Source: JBBDWJ01 sp040902925
GTDB taxonomy: Bacteria; Acidobacteriota; Terriglobia; Bryobacterales; UBA6623
Reading direction: 5' to 3'
Length of the DNA stretch: 15,496 nucleotides
NCBI GenBank assembly: GCA_040902925.1
Contig: JBBDWJ010000269.1
Span: 1-15,496, forward strand
This document shows, one piece after another, positions 6,937-15,496 of this stretch. A model generated the notes under the pieces. That model ran no database searches. It was not told the origin of the DNA and saw only the letters and a program-made list of their open reading frames with translations. Positions within the stretch are counted from its first letter, which is position 1. Each line of letters opens with the position of its first letter. The position numbers were made by a program, and so were the translations under genes.

Positions 6937-6951
6937 TCGGGATTGTCCCGA
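6937..6951 (-). promoter_or_regulatory. palindrome upstream of ada
   Basis: TCGGGA and TCCCGA form a perfect 6-bp inverted repeat around three bases, 24-38 bases before the ada GTG. On the minus strand the centre reads GACAAT, a fair -10 box, so a protein bound here would sit on the promoter. No family can be assigned to the site. Confidence 0.3.
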
Positions 6952-7266
6952 TCCATCCCCAGTCTAGTGGCTGTGTTGACGGCACACACTCCGTTTCTTG
7001 CTCAGTAATTTTGCCGCGGAATGGCCCGCTGGAACCGCGCCGGCGGAGGTCGATACTAGTCTCGTTCTACCTCGACAGCGTCGCCGCCTGCAAGACGCGT
7101 CGCGGTATATCCGCGTCCGGCTGGCTTTCGGCCGTTGTAACCCTCATTGTGTTGCTGGTCGAACTGGTGCTGCCGCGGAGCATTTTTCGCGCGCTGGCGG
7201 CCGCGGCGTGGTGCCCTCCGGCCTTGACGATTTTGGTCATCAAGACGCCTTTTACGGCTCTCCGGG
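6952..7266. other. non-coding or decayed stretch
   Basis: Open frames run through this stretch on both strands but have no ribosome binding site, no recognisable motif and mixed codon use. One plus frame is hydrophobic around 7130-7240 but mixes in charged and Pro/Cys residues. I see nothing I can name. It may hold the upstream control region of ada and gene remnants. Confidence 0.4.
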
Positions 7267-7295
7267 TTGAACCAGATCCCTATGCTGGCCATAAT
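7267..7295 (+). promoter_or_regulatory. sigma-70-like promoter for the 69-aa protein
   Basis: TTGAAC (7267-7272), a 17-base spacer, and CATAAT (7290-7295) match the housekeeping consensus well. A second possible -10, TACAAT, lies at 7305-7310. The predicted leader of about 36 bases contains the GGGAG site at 7324-7328. Confidence 0.55.
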
Positions 7296-7337
7296 AGGGA
7301 ACAATACAATCGCGTCTTTTCTCGGGAGAATCAGACC

Positions 7338-7547
7338 ATGCTGAAAGCCGACAATGCAGCGGTGAGATGGGAGCCCGCGAAGAAACACTGGGTGATCCGC
7401 GTCCAGTCCGGCGCGGAGGTCATCAATCGGCCGGCTCCAAAAACACCTCACGACGCCAACGACGACCTGCTGCGCTCCCTGGCGGTAGCAACCGCCAATG
7501 ACGAGGGCTTCGAACTGGATACGTCGAGCGTCACCGTTACCCGCTAA
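7338..7547 (+). CDS. small protein of unknown function (69 aa)
   Basis: I do not recognise a named family. The protein opens MLKADNAAVRWEPAKKHWV and ends with an acidic stretch and SVTVTR; it has no signal peptide or membrane segment and appears to be a small soluble alpha/beta protein. GGGAG nine bases before the ATG, a good promoter upstream, and GC-rich third codon positions like those of the neighbours argue that it is real. The open frame extends upstream to 6903, but the promoter and the Shine-Dalgarno site place the start at 7338. It stands alone between ada and the cytochrome gene. Confidence 0.65.
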   Translation: MLKADNAAVRWEPAKKHWVIRVQSGAEVINRPAPKTPHDANDDLLRSLAVATANDEGFELDTSSVTVTR

Positions 7548-7684
7548 CCCATGCAATGCGTTTCAGGGACCCCTGTACGCCTCGTGTAGCCGATACGGCG
7601 GGCGGCTGTCGACACCGGCGACTCTTAGAGATCTCGTCGGCAGAAACACTCGAACAAGCGATGCGCCGCGCGCAGACCGGCAAG

Positions 7685-7690
7685 TACAAT
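7685..7690 (+). promoter_or_regulatory. -10 box close to the cytochrome start
   Basis: TACAAT at 7685-7690 lies eight bases before the ATG at 7699, so transcription would start within a base or two of the codon. There is no Shine-Dalgarno site and no good -35 hexamer. This repeats the layout seen at the DUF433 and beta-propeller genes. Confidence 0.4.
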
Positions 7691-7698
7691 AGCGGGCA

Positions 7699-8157
7699 AT
7701 GCGCCAAGCCCTGTTGACGGCCGGATTTTGCGGAGTATTGCTGGCAGGTTGCAGTCTGCGCAGTGCTAGCCCCGCGCGGCCGCTAGCGGAGCCGGGCAAA
7801 GTTTCGTTCAACAACTATTGTTCGGCCTGCCATCAGTACGATGAGCAGGGCATGGGAGAAGCTCCCCCTCTCGACAAATCACCCTGGGTAACCGGTTCCG
7901 AAGAACGCCTCATCCGCATTGTATTGCACGGTGTCCGCGGCCCGATTGAAGTTCACGGCAAAACCTACAACCGCGAAATGCCGGGCTTCGGGCAGATCTT
8001 GTCGAACGCTGAAATCGCTGCCATGCTGTCGTTCGTCCGCAAACGCTTCGGCGAACCGAGTCCAGAGATACTGGCAACTTCGGTGGGCCAGGTCCGCGAG
8101 GCCACTCCGGGGCGAACCGAATACTGGAGCGTCGAAGAACTGCTCGCGGAACCGTGA
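7699..8157 (+). CDS. lipoprotein monohaem cytochrome c
   Basis: The 152-residue protein has a lipoprotein signal peptide with lipobox LLAGC (Cys18), so it should be anchored by lipid on the outer side of the cytoplasmic membrane or on the outer membrane. One class I haem site, CSACH (Cys41, Cys44, His45), is present, and Met94 in REMPGFG is the likely sixth ligand. A periplasmic electron-transfer role is expected. Short cytochromes of this type often serve PQQ-type or other periplasmic dehydrogenases, but none is next to it here. It converges with the beta-propeller gene (67-base gap); whether the two work together is not shown by the sequence. Confidence 0.9.
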   Translation: MRQALLTAGFCGVLLAGCSLRSASPARPLAEPGKVSFNNYCSACHQYDEQGMGEAPPLDKSPWVTGSEERLIRIVLHGVRGPIEVHGKTYNREMPGFGQILSNAEIAAMLSFVRKRFGEPSPEILATSVGQVREATPGRTEYWSVEELLAEP

Positions 8158-8166
8158 ACGGTTGCA

Positions 8167-8183
8167 GGCGATCCGGAATCGCC
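8167..8183. terminator. weak hairpin between convergent genes
   Basis: GGCGAT pairs with ATCGCC around five bases in the 67-base gap between the two converging genes. No T-run follows on either strand, so it is at best a weak terminator. Confidence 0.25.
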
Positions 8184-8224
8184 CGCGGTCTGGGCACGCA
8201 TCCGCTCGCTATCCGCGAAAAACG

Positions 8225-9304
8225 CTACCTGCGCCCCAGCCCAAACTCATTGCTCATTTCCACAACTTTGCCGTCGCGGAAATGGACCTCGATATACTTC
8301 GATCCGCTGATCGGTCTGCCGTTCTCATCCTTCAAGGTGGCGACCACCTTTTTCGTCTTGGCGTCAAACACTTCGGGCGCATGCGACCAGGCGTATTTTC
8401 CATCGAGGCTGAAGTTCACCCAGCCATGACCGCCTTGCGATAGCTCAACGTGGCCCTTCGGTGTCGGCGGCATCTTTGTGGCGTCGTAGATGAATAGCTT
8501 CTGGCCCTTCTGGTCACTGATCCACAGCTCGGTCTCGTCGGGCGTCAGCGCCGCTCCGTGCGTGCGATTGGGAATCTTTTCCTTGCCAGCAAAAACGCGG
8601 TGCAGTACTTTGCCGGTTTGCAGGTTGACGACGTCGAATCCGACATGATTGCCGAGACAGATGTAGCCGATGCGGTTTTCCCTGTCCATGGTGTAAGGGA
8701 AGATCCCGCGCTCGCCGACGTCTTTGATCTGGCGAATCAATTTGTCGGTGGCGGTGTCGAAGATCGACAGCATCATCGTCGTGCCCAGATACATCCGCTT
8801 TCCGTCGAGGCTCACGATGGTGTTATGGGCTTGCGGCCCGACGTTGACGCGCTTGATGAGCTCGCCGTTTTCGGCATTGATGACAAGAAATCCGCTGTCG
8901 TCGCCGTGGTACCACCAGCCGGTCGGCACGTAGAGCTTCTTGCCGTCGAGCGTGATCGCCGATCGATCAGCGCCCGCTTCGAACGTTTTGTCCCAGACGA
9001 TCTTTTCCGTTTCCAGGTCGAAGGCTCCCACGCGCCGATTCGTGGTGCCGAAATAAACGCTGTGGTTCTTAAGGCTCCCGGCGAATCCGCGCAAGCCTTC
9101 CTTGAAAGCCGGAATATCGATCCGCCGCACGAGCTTGTGCCCGTCGTCGATATCGAAGATCATGATCCCGGCGCCGTCGGGGCGGCCCTCTTCCTGCGCG
9201 GCGTCGGGCGTGCTGAGGTAGAGGTACCGTTTCGTTTCGGATTGGCCAAACGCCAGCGTGGCGGCCGACAACAGAATCGCTAACAACGAGGTTAGGTATC
9301 GCAT
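8225..9304 (-). CDS. secreted YVTN-type beta-propeller protein
   Basis: The 359-residue product begins MRYLTSLLAILLSAATLAFGQ, a clear signal peptide likely cut after AFG. The rest is made of repeated beta-propeller blades of about 40-45 residues with recurring patterns such as LDGKKLYVP, LDGKRMYLG, DTATDKLI and LQTGKVLHRV, as in YVTN/quinoprotein-amine-dehydrogenase-like propellers. Catalytic residues cannot be assigned; it may bind a ligand or partner in the periplasm. The open frame continues upstream to 10027, but the signal peptide and the promoter at 9311-9339 fix the start at 9304. There is no Shine-Dalgarno site, in line with a leaderless mRNA. Confidence 0.88.
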   Translation of the reverse strand: MRYLTSLLAILLSAATLAFGQSETKRYLYLSTPDAAQEEGRPDGAGIMIFDIDDGHKLVRRIDIPAFKEGLRGFAGSLKNHSVYFGTTNRRVGAFDLETEKIVWDKTFEAGADRSAITLDGKKLYVPTGWWYHGDDSGFLVINAENGELIKRVNVGPQAHNTIVSLDGKRMYLGTTMMLSIFDTATDKLIRQIKDVGERGIFPYTMDRENRIGYICLGNHVGFDVVNLQTGKVLHRVFAGKEKIPNRTHGAALTPDETELWISDQKGQKLFIYDATKMPPTPKGHVELSQGGHGWVNFSLDGKYAWSHAPEVFDAKTKKVVATLKDENGRPISGSKYIEVHFRDGKVVEMSNEFGLGRR

Positions 9305-9310
9305 GACGGG

Positions 9311-9339
9311 ATTGTACTGTTGAGCACCGCCCAGGTCAA
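9311..9339 (-). promoter_or_regulatory. strong sigma-70 promoter, leaderless, for the beta-propeller gene
   Basis: On the minus strand, TTGACC (9339-9334), a 17-base spacer and TACAAT (9316-9311) form a near-consensus promoter. Only six bases separate the -10 box from the ATG at 9304, so transcription should begin at the A of the start codon. This is the best-supported leaderless case in the window. Confidence 0.7.
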
Positions 9340-9370
9340 GCAAATTGCCGCCCCCGATCGGATGATCGTG

Positions 9371-9391
9371 GCACAGACAATCCTGTCTGTG
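9371..9391 (-). repeat. palindromic repeat, copy 1
   Basis: CACAGACA (9372-9379) pairs with TGTCTGTG (9384-9391) around ATCC. Its reverse complement matches 10721-10741 at 18 of 21 positions. Two of the three differences are the two sides of one base pair, so pairing is kept there. Confidence 0.65.
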
Positions 9392-9474
9392 AATCCTGTC
9401 GGTGAATCGTGTGTCTGTGCTGCAATCCTCTCTGTGCTGCAATCCTCTCTGTGCTGCAATGAATCCTCTCTGGG
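9379..9474 (+). repeat. short tandem array of a 13-mer
   Basis: The motif AATCCTSTCTGTG occurs at 9379-9391, 9392-9404, 9424-9436, 9441-9453 and 9462-9474, with a diverged copy around 9405-9419. The later copies are separated by CTGC, giving a 17-bp unit (9418-9434, 9435-9451) and a 21-bp third unit (9452-9472). The first copy is one arm of the palindrome at 9371-9391, so the array looks like slippage expansion of it. Confidence 0.75.
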
Positions 9475-9521
9475 CTGCAATCGATAGACGCCCATCGGCC
9501 AGGGCGTCAAACCGCTTCGGA

Positions 9522-9527
9522 TAGAAT
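9522..9527 (+). promoter_or_regulatory. candidate -10 box of the 5' nuclease gene
   Basis: TAGAAT lies 38 bases before the ATG at 9566. No convincing -35 box is seen at 16-18 bases, and no Shine-Dalgarno site is visible before the gene. Confidence 0.3.
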
Positions 9528-9565
9528 AGGAGTCCCGCGCGGCTAATCCACTTCGCCAACACGTC

Positions 9566-10441
9566 ATGAAGATTCACTTGATTGACGGAACCTACGAGCT
9601 GTTCCGCAGTTTCTACGGCGTACCATCCGCCGTTGCGGGCGATGGAATGGAAGTCGGCGCAACTCGCGGCCTGCTGCGGTCGCTGGCGGCGATGCTTCGC
9701 CAGCAGGATGTCACTCACGTCGCGATCGCGTTCGACCATGTCATCGAGTCGTTCCGCAACGACCTGTTCGCCGGCTATAAGACAGGTGAGGGCGTTGACC
9801 CTCTGCTGATGGCGCAATTTCCGCTCGCCGAGGAAGCCAGCCGGGCGCTGGGGATCGTCGTCTGGCCGATGATCGAGTTCGAAGCCGACGACGCCATGGC
9901 CACCGGAGCGGCCCGCTGGTGTGAATCCAGCGATGTCGATCAGATCCTGTTGTGCTCGCGCGACAAAGACCTGGCGCAGTGCGTGCGAGGCAATCGCGTG
10001 GTGATGCTCGATCGCATGAATCAGCAAATCATGGGCGAACAGCAGGTGATCGAAAAGTGGGGCATTCCGCCGGCGGCCATCCCCGACTACCTTGCGTTGG
10101 TTGGCGACAGCGCCGACGGCATTCCGGGCATTCCCCGTTGGGGCGCCAAATCGGCGTCCGCGATCCTGGCCGCCTATGGCTCGATCGAGGCGATCCCAGC
10201 GGATGAAAGCAATTGGAGCGTCAAGATTCGCGGGGCCAAGCCGCTAGCGGATAATCTTCGCGGCATGTCGAACGAGGCCAAGCTCTATAAGATCCTCACC
10301 ACGCTTCGGACGGATGTCCCATTAACCGAAACCGTAAGTGATCTGCGCTGGCGAGGCGCCCGCCACGCGGAATTGACCGCCTTTTGCCACAGAATCGACG
10401 AAGCGGGAACGATGGAGCGAATTACAGCGTACGCGGACTGA
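9566..10441 (+). CDS. stand-alone 5'-3' exonuclease / flap endonuclease (PolA N-domain type)
   Basis: The 291-residue protein is a structure-specific 5' nuclease like the N-terminal domain of DNA polymerase I, without any polymerase part. Metal-binding acids of both sites are visible: Asp7 (LIDGTYELFRSF), Glu106, Asp108 and Asp109 (FEADDAMA), Asp133 and Asp135 (SRDKDLAQ), Asp181 and Asp184 (GDSADGIPG). The helix-hairpin-helix GIPGIPRWGAKSA follows at about 186-198. All acids of the active form seem present, unlike E. coli Xni, which lacks some of them. Expected roles are flap or primer removal and repair. It is transcribed away from the beta-propeller gene and precedes a terminator at 10611-10639. 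Confidence 0.9.
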   Translation: MKIHLIDGTYELFRSFYGVPSAVAGDGMEVGATRGLLRSLAAMLRQQDVTHVAIAFDHVIESFRNDLFAGYKTGEGVDPLLMAQFPLAEEASRALGIVVWPMIEFEADDAMATGAARWCESSDVDQILLCSRDKDLAQCVRGNRVVMLDRMNQQIMGEQQVIEKWGIPPAAIPDYLALVGDSADGIPGIPRWGAKSASAILAAYGSIEAIPADESNWSVKIRGAKPLADNLRGMSNEAKLYKILTTLRTDVPLTETVSDLRWRGARHAELTAFCHRIDEAGTMERITAYAD

Positions 10442-10463
10442 TCCGCAGCACCCATGGGCAGTT

Positions 10464-10639
10464 GCCTGGTGAGACCGGCTGCACGCGCCCAACGGGCGGC
10501 CGGGTCGATGAGGTGAAAACGGAACCCTTCAGGGAGACTCTGTCGTTCCGCTCGTTCCACGTCAGGCGCATTCGCGTCCGCGGGCGGCGAAGCATCCGGC
10601 TGATCAAGCGAAAGGGCGGATCTTGCGATCCGCCCTTTT
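10464..10639 (+). ncRNA. candidate structured RNA ending in a terminator
   Basis: Downstream of the nuclease gene the plus strand can fold into a three-way junction. GCCTG (10464-10468) pairs with CAGGC (10563-10567) and GTG with CAC next to it. Inside are hairpin GACCGGC/GCCGGGTC (10473-10506, with inner GCCC-AAC-GGGC) and hairpin CGGAAC/GTTCCG (10520-10550). A terminator closes the stretch. It does not match the conserved cores of tmRNA, SRP RNA or RNase P RNA as I know them. It could be an independent small RNA or a long structured 3' end of the nuclease mRNA; no promoter is evident. Confidence 0.35.
10611..10639 (+). terminator. intrinsic terminator
   Basis: AAAGGGCGGATC (10611-10622) pairs perfectly with GATCCGCCCTTT (10627-10638) around TTGC and is followed on the plus strand by a T-rich tract (TTTTCTTATTC). 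It is the best terminator in the window. On the minus strand the tail is less T-rich, so it mainly serves the plus-strand transcript, about 170 bases after the nuclease stop. Confidence 0.82.
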
Positions 10640-10691
10640 CTTATTCTCTTGTTGAGCCGGCTTTCCGGAGCCTCTTGCCGGCTTCGCCGGC

Positions 10692-10713
10692 GGACAGGCG
10701 GGAGCGCCTGTCC
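10692..10713. repeat. GC-rich palindrome
   Basis: GGACAGGCG (10692-10700) pairs perfectly with CGCCTGTCC (10705-10713) around GGAG. It stands seven bases from a second palindrome at 10720-10741, making a hairpin pair just past the 3' end of glnA. Confidence 0.65.
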
Positions 10714-10719
10714 TACAGG

Positions 10720-10741
10720 GCACAGGCAGGATTGCCCGTGC
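10720..10741 (+). repeat. palindromic repeat, copy 2
   Basis: GCACAGGCA (10720-10728) pairs with TGCCCGTGC (10733-10741) around GGAT, with one mismatched pair. Positions 10721-10741 match the reverse complement of 9371-9391 at 18 of 21 bases, including the GGAT loop, so the two are copies of one dispersed element in opposite orientations. Confidence 0.65.
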
Positions 10742-10761
10742 TGATTCAGATTCCCCGTACG

Positions 10762-12180
<1,419 letters not shown>

Positions 12181-12249
12181 TACTCCTCCAAAGTCGGGTA
12201 CGTGGTCGTCGAGGGGGAAAAACCATGAAGCAACGTGGCCAAACGTCAA

Positions 12250-12258
12250 ATGGTAGCA
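12250..12258 (-). promoter_or_regulatory. candidate extended -10 for glnA
   Basis: On the minus strand TGCTACCAT is an extended -10 motif (TGnTAnnnT). Transcription would begin near 12243 and leave a leader of about 63 bases. The -35 hexamer is poor, as is common for extended -10 promoters. A run of A lies farther upstream (12300-12307) and could act as an UP-like element. Confidence 0.35.
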
Positions 12259-12388
12259 CAGGGCTCCGCGCCAGTCGGGGCGGGAGCGCGCCCGATGGAT
12301 TTTTTTTATTCGCCGAGGCGAGCGAGGGCAGTGAGCGGCAAAACCGATGCGCCGCGCCGGAGACTTTGGGTATCGCCCCAGGCCAGTT

Positions 12389-12414
12389 GGGACCCTCCCG
12401 GGAGGGCGGGTCCC
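12389..12414. repeat. GC-rich palindrome between glnN and glnA
   Basis: GGGACCC (12389-12395) pairs with GGGTCCC (12408-12414), and the inside contains the perfect palindrome CCCTCCCGGGAGGG (12393-12406). It may help end the glnN transcript, but no T-run follows on either strand. It is of the same GC-rich type as the other intergenic palindromes here. Confidence 0.6.
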
Positions 12415-12631
12415 CTACTCAGGCTCGATTCCCGGATCGGCCCTTTGCTTACGGCCCTTTCCTTGCGACAACTCCGCCTTGGCTCCTGTTTAACGCGCCG
12501 CGCCCGTGATCGGCAACAGCGTGGCCGTCAGCACCAGCGTGGCGCCGGCAACTGCCAGCGTTGCCACAGCAGCAGATGCCACGCGGCGACCTACGGGAAT
12601 ACCGGGGCCGGAAACCCCCGCGGGGAGCGGT

Positions 12632-14866
<2,235 letters not shown>

Positions 14867-15294
14867 CTTGCCTCCAGTTACTGCCTGCCGAACCCTGGGG
14901 TCGTGCCCGGGCGCGCGAGCAGGTAAAAGCTCAGCGTAAGACACCGCGGAAGGCGAATGGAAATCAAATTCTCTTCTAGTCCCGATAAACGAGAACGCGG
15001 GTTGGCGGTACGGAGCCGCACTACCGCCGCCGGGTTCCCAGGCGGCCGGGCGGAATGGCACCCCGGCGGCCTGAAGCTGGGCGCCTCATTCGCTTTTTGG
15101 CCATTGTTTTACAGTTGGTTGCGACCGGAAGTTCATGTTACTGGTAAGAAGTTTTCGAGCAGGACGATATGGGAAGGCGTCGATTTCCGGCTCACCCCCA
15201 GGGGTTTGCCGCCGCGGGTCCGGCACGCGCGGAAAGCCATCGGGAGTGCGGTGACCGCAGCCAACAACCCCGGCAAGGCATACGCAAGCGGTGA
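14867..15294. other. region upstream of glnN without a supported gene
   Basis: This 428-base stretch contains the glnN Shine-Dalgarno site (about 14871-14875) and presumably its promoter, though I could not assign a convincing -35/-10 pair. Open frames on both strands have no motifs or ribosome binding sites. I see no riboswitch that I recognise. Confidence 0.5.
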
Positions 15295-15496
15295 GAGTAC
15301 GGCGCGAAGCGGCCTTGCCGGCACGCTCGCGCGAGCCGCCGGCAGACCAGCCCGAATAAGACCTTCAGTAAGCTCGGTGGCGGAAGCGGTGTCTGCGAAG
15401 CTGATGAATCCTTCATCGGCGGCAAGGCCCGCAATATGCGTGCCAACAAGCGGCGGGCGAAGATCACGGGTCGCGGCCCGGAGGGTAAAGCTGTAG
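15295..15496 (+). pseudogene. IS1595/ISXO2-like transposase fragment (runs off the edge)
   Basis: The frame that opens after a TGA at 15292-15294 reads SKLGGSGVCEADESFIGGK, then ARNMRANKRRAKITGRG, and continues to the window end. The EADESFIGGKARNM block is the start of the DDE catalytic domain of IS1595-type transposases, with the first catalytic Asp. Recognisable similarity begins only near 15358. The usual N-terminal zinc-binding and helical part is missing and an in-frame stop lies just upstream, so this looks like a 5'-truncated copy. The 3' part and any terminal repeat lie outside the window. Confidence 0.72.

Larger units (their letters stand above)
10442..10761. other. intergenic region between the nuclease gene and glnA
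   Basis: This 320-base stretch between convergent genes contains no supported gene. It holds the candidate structured RNA, the terminator and two palindromic repeats that are listed separately. Confidence 0.6.
12181..12631. other. glnN-glnA intergenic region
   Basis: These 451 bases hold the glnA leader and a candidate promoter, a palindrome at 12389-12414 and a small hydrophobic minus-strand frame near 12488-12580. No gene of normal size is supported. The length and the promoter signal suggest that glnA can be transcribed separately from glnN. Confidence 0.6.

Noticed and set aside
9418..9472. Possible CRISPR array
   Set aside because: The units are only 17-21 bp with at most four bases between motif copies, and there are no unique spacers or cas genes.
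9305..10027. Upstream extension of the beta-propeller open frame (minus strand)
   Set aside because: It runs through the tandem repeats and antisense to the 5' nuclease gene; the signal peptide and promoter place the start at 9304.
10442..10640. 6S, SRP, tmRNA or RNase P RNA
   Set aside because: I could not find the conserved core sequences of SRP RNA, tmRNA or RNase P, and a three-way junction does not fit the rod shape of 6S RNA. Only a candidate unknown RNA is reported.
12220..12260. Sigma-54 (GG-N10-GC) promoter before glnA
   Set aside because: A TTGGCCACGTTGCTT-like stretch is present, but the GG-to-GC spacing is nine rather than twelve bases.
12278..12307. Plus-strand terminator (hairpin followed by eight T)
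   Set aside because: The stem is five base pairs, six bases separate it from the T-run, and no plus-strand gene precedes it.
15133..15496. Minus-strand open frame running in from the right edge
   Set aside because: Its translation has no recognisable motif, and the plus strand of the same DNA encodes the transposase fragment.

Overview
The window looks like a chromosomal segment of a high-GC member of the Acidobacteriota, most likely the Solibacter/Bryobacter branch. This rests on several things together: a secreted VWA-domain protein of the acidobacterial VWFA type, a type III glutamine synthetase next to a type I enzyme, a lipoprotein cytochrome c near a secreted beta-propeller, and many GC-rich intergenic palindromes. 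The assignment is inferred from gene content; there is no rRNA or other taxonomic marker in the window.

Layout, left to right. Positions 1-500 hold a possible C-terminal scrap of an upstream gene and two inverted copies of a 44-bp palindromic repeat. On the plus strand come an RluA-family pseudouridine synthase (501-1586), a secreted VWA protein (1691-2650), recA (2775-3878), and a DUF433 antitoxin (3944-4168) fused by overlap to a 21-codon stump of its PIN-like toxin. On the minus strand is an alkylation-repair operon: ada, a 2OG-Fe(II) oxygenase of the COG3826 type, and alkB (6913 down to 4258), the last two overlapping. Then come a 69-aa protein of unknown function, a monohaem cytochrome c lipoprotein (+), a secreted YVTN-type beta-propeller (-), and a stand-alone 5'-3' exonuclease (+). 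A structured, terminator-ended stretch (about 10464-10639) follows and may be a small RNA. Finally the minus strand carries glnA (GSI) and, upstream of it, glnN (GSIII). The right edge holds a piece of an IS1595/ISXO2-like transposase that runs out of the window.

How the genes fit together. Four loci deal with DNA damage: recA, ada, alkB and the flap/5' nuclease. Ada should sense methyl damage and activate its own three-gene operon. The two glutamine synthetases give an ammonium-assimilation locus. Several genes (DUF433, the beta-propeller, probably the cytochrome) have a -10 box only 6-8 bases before the start codon, which suggests leaderless mRNAs. Others (recA, ada, glnA, glnN, the VWA gene) have clear Shine-Dalgarno sites. 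I found no CRISPR array, tRNA or rRNA, and no complete mobile element.
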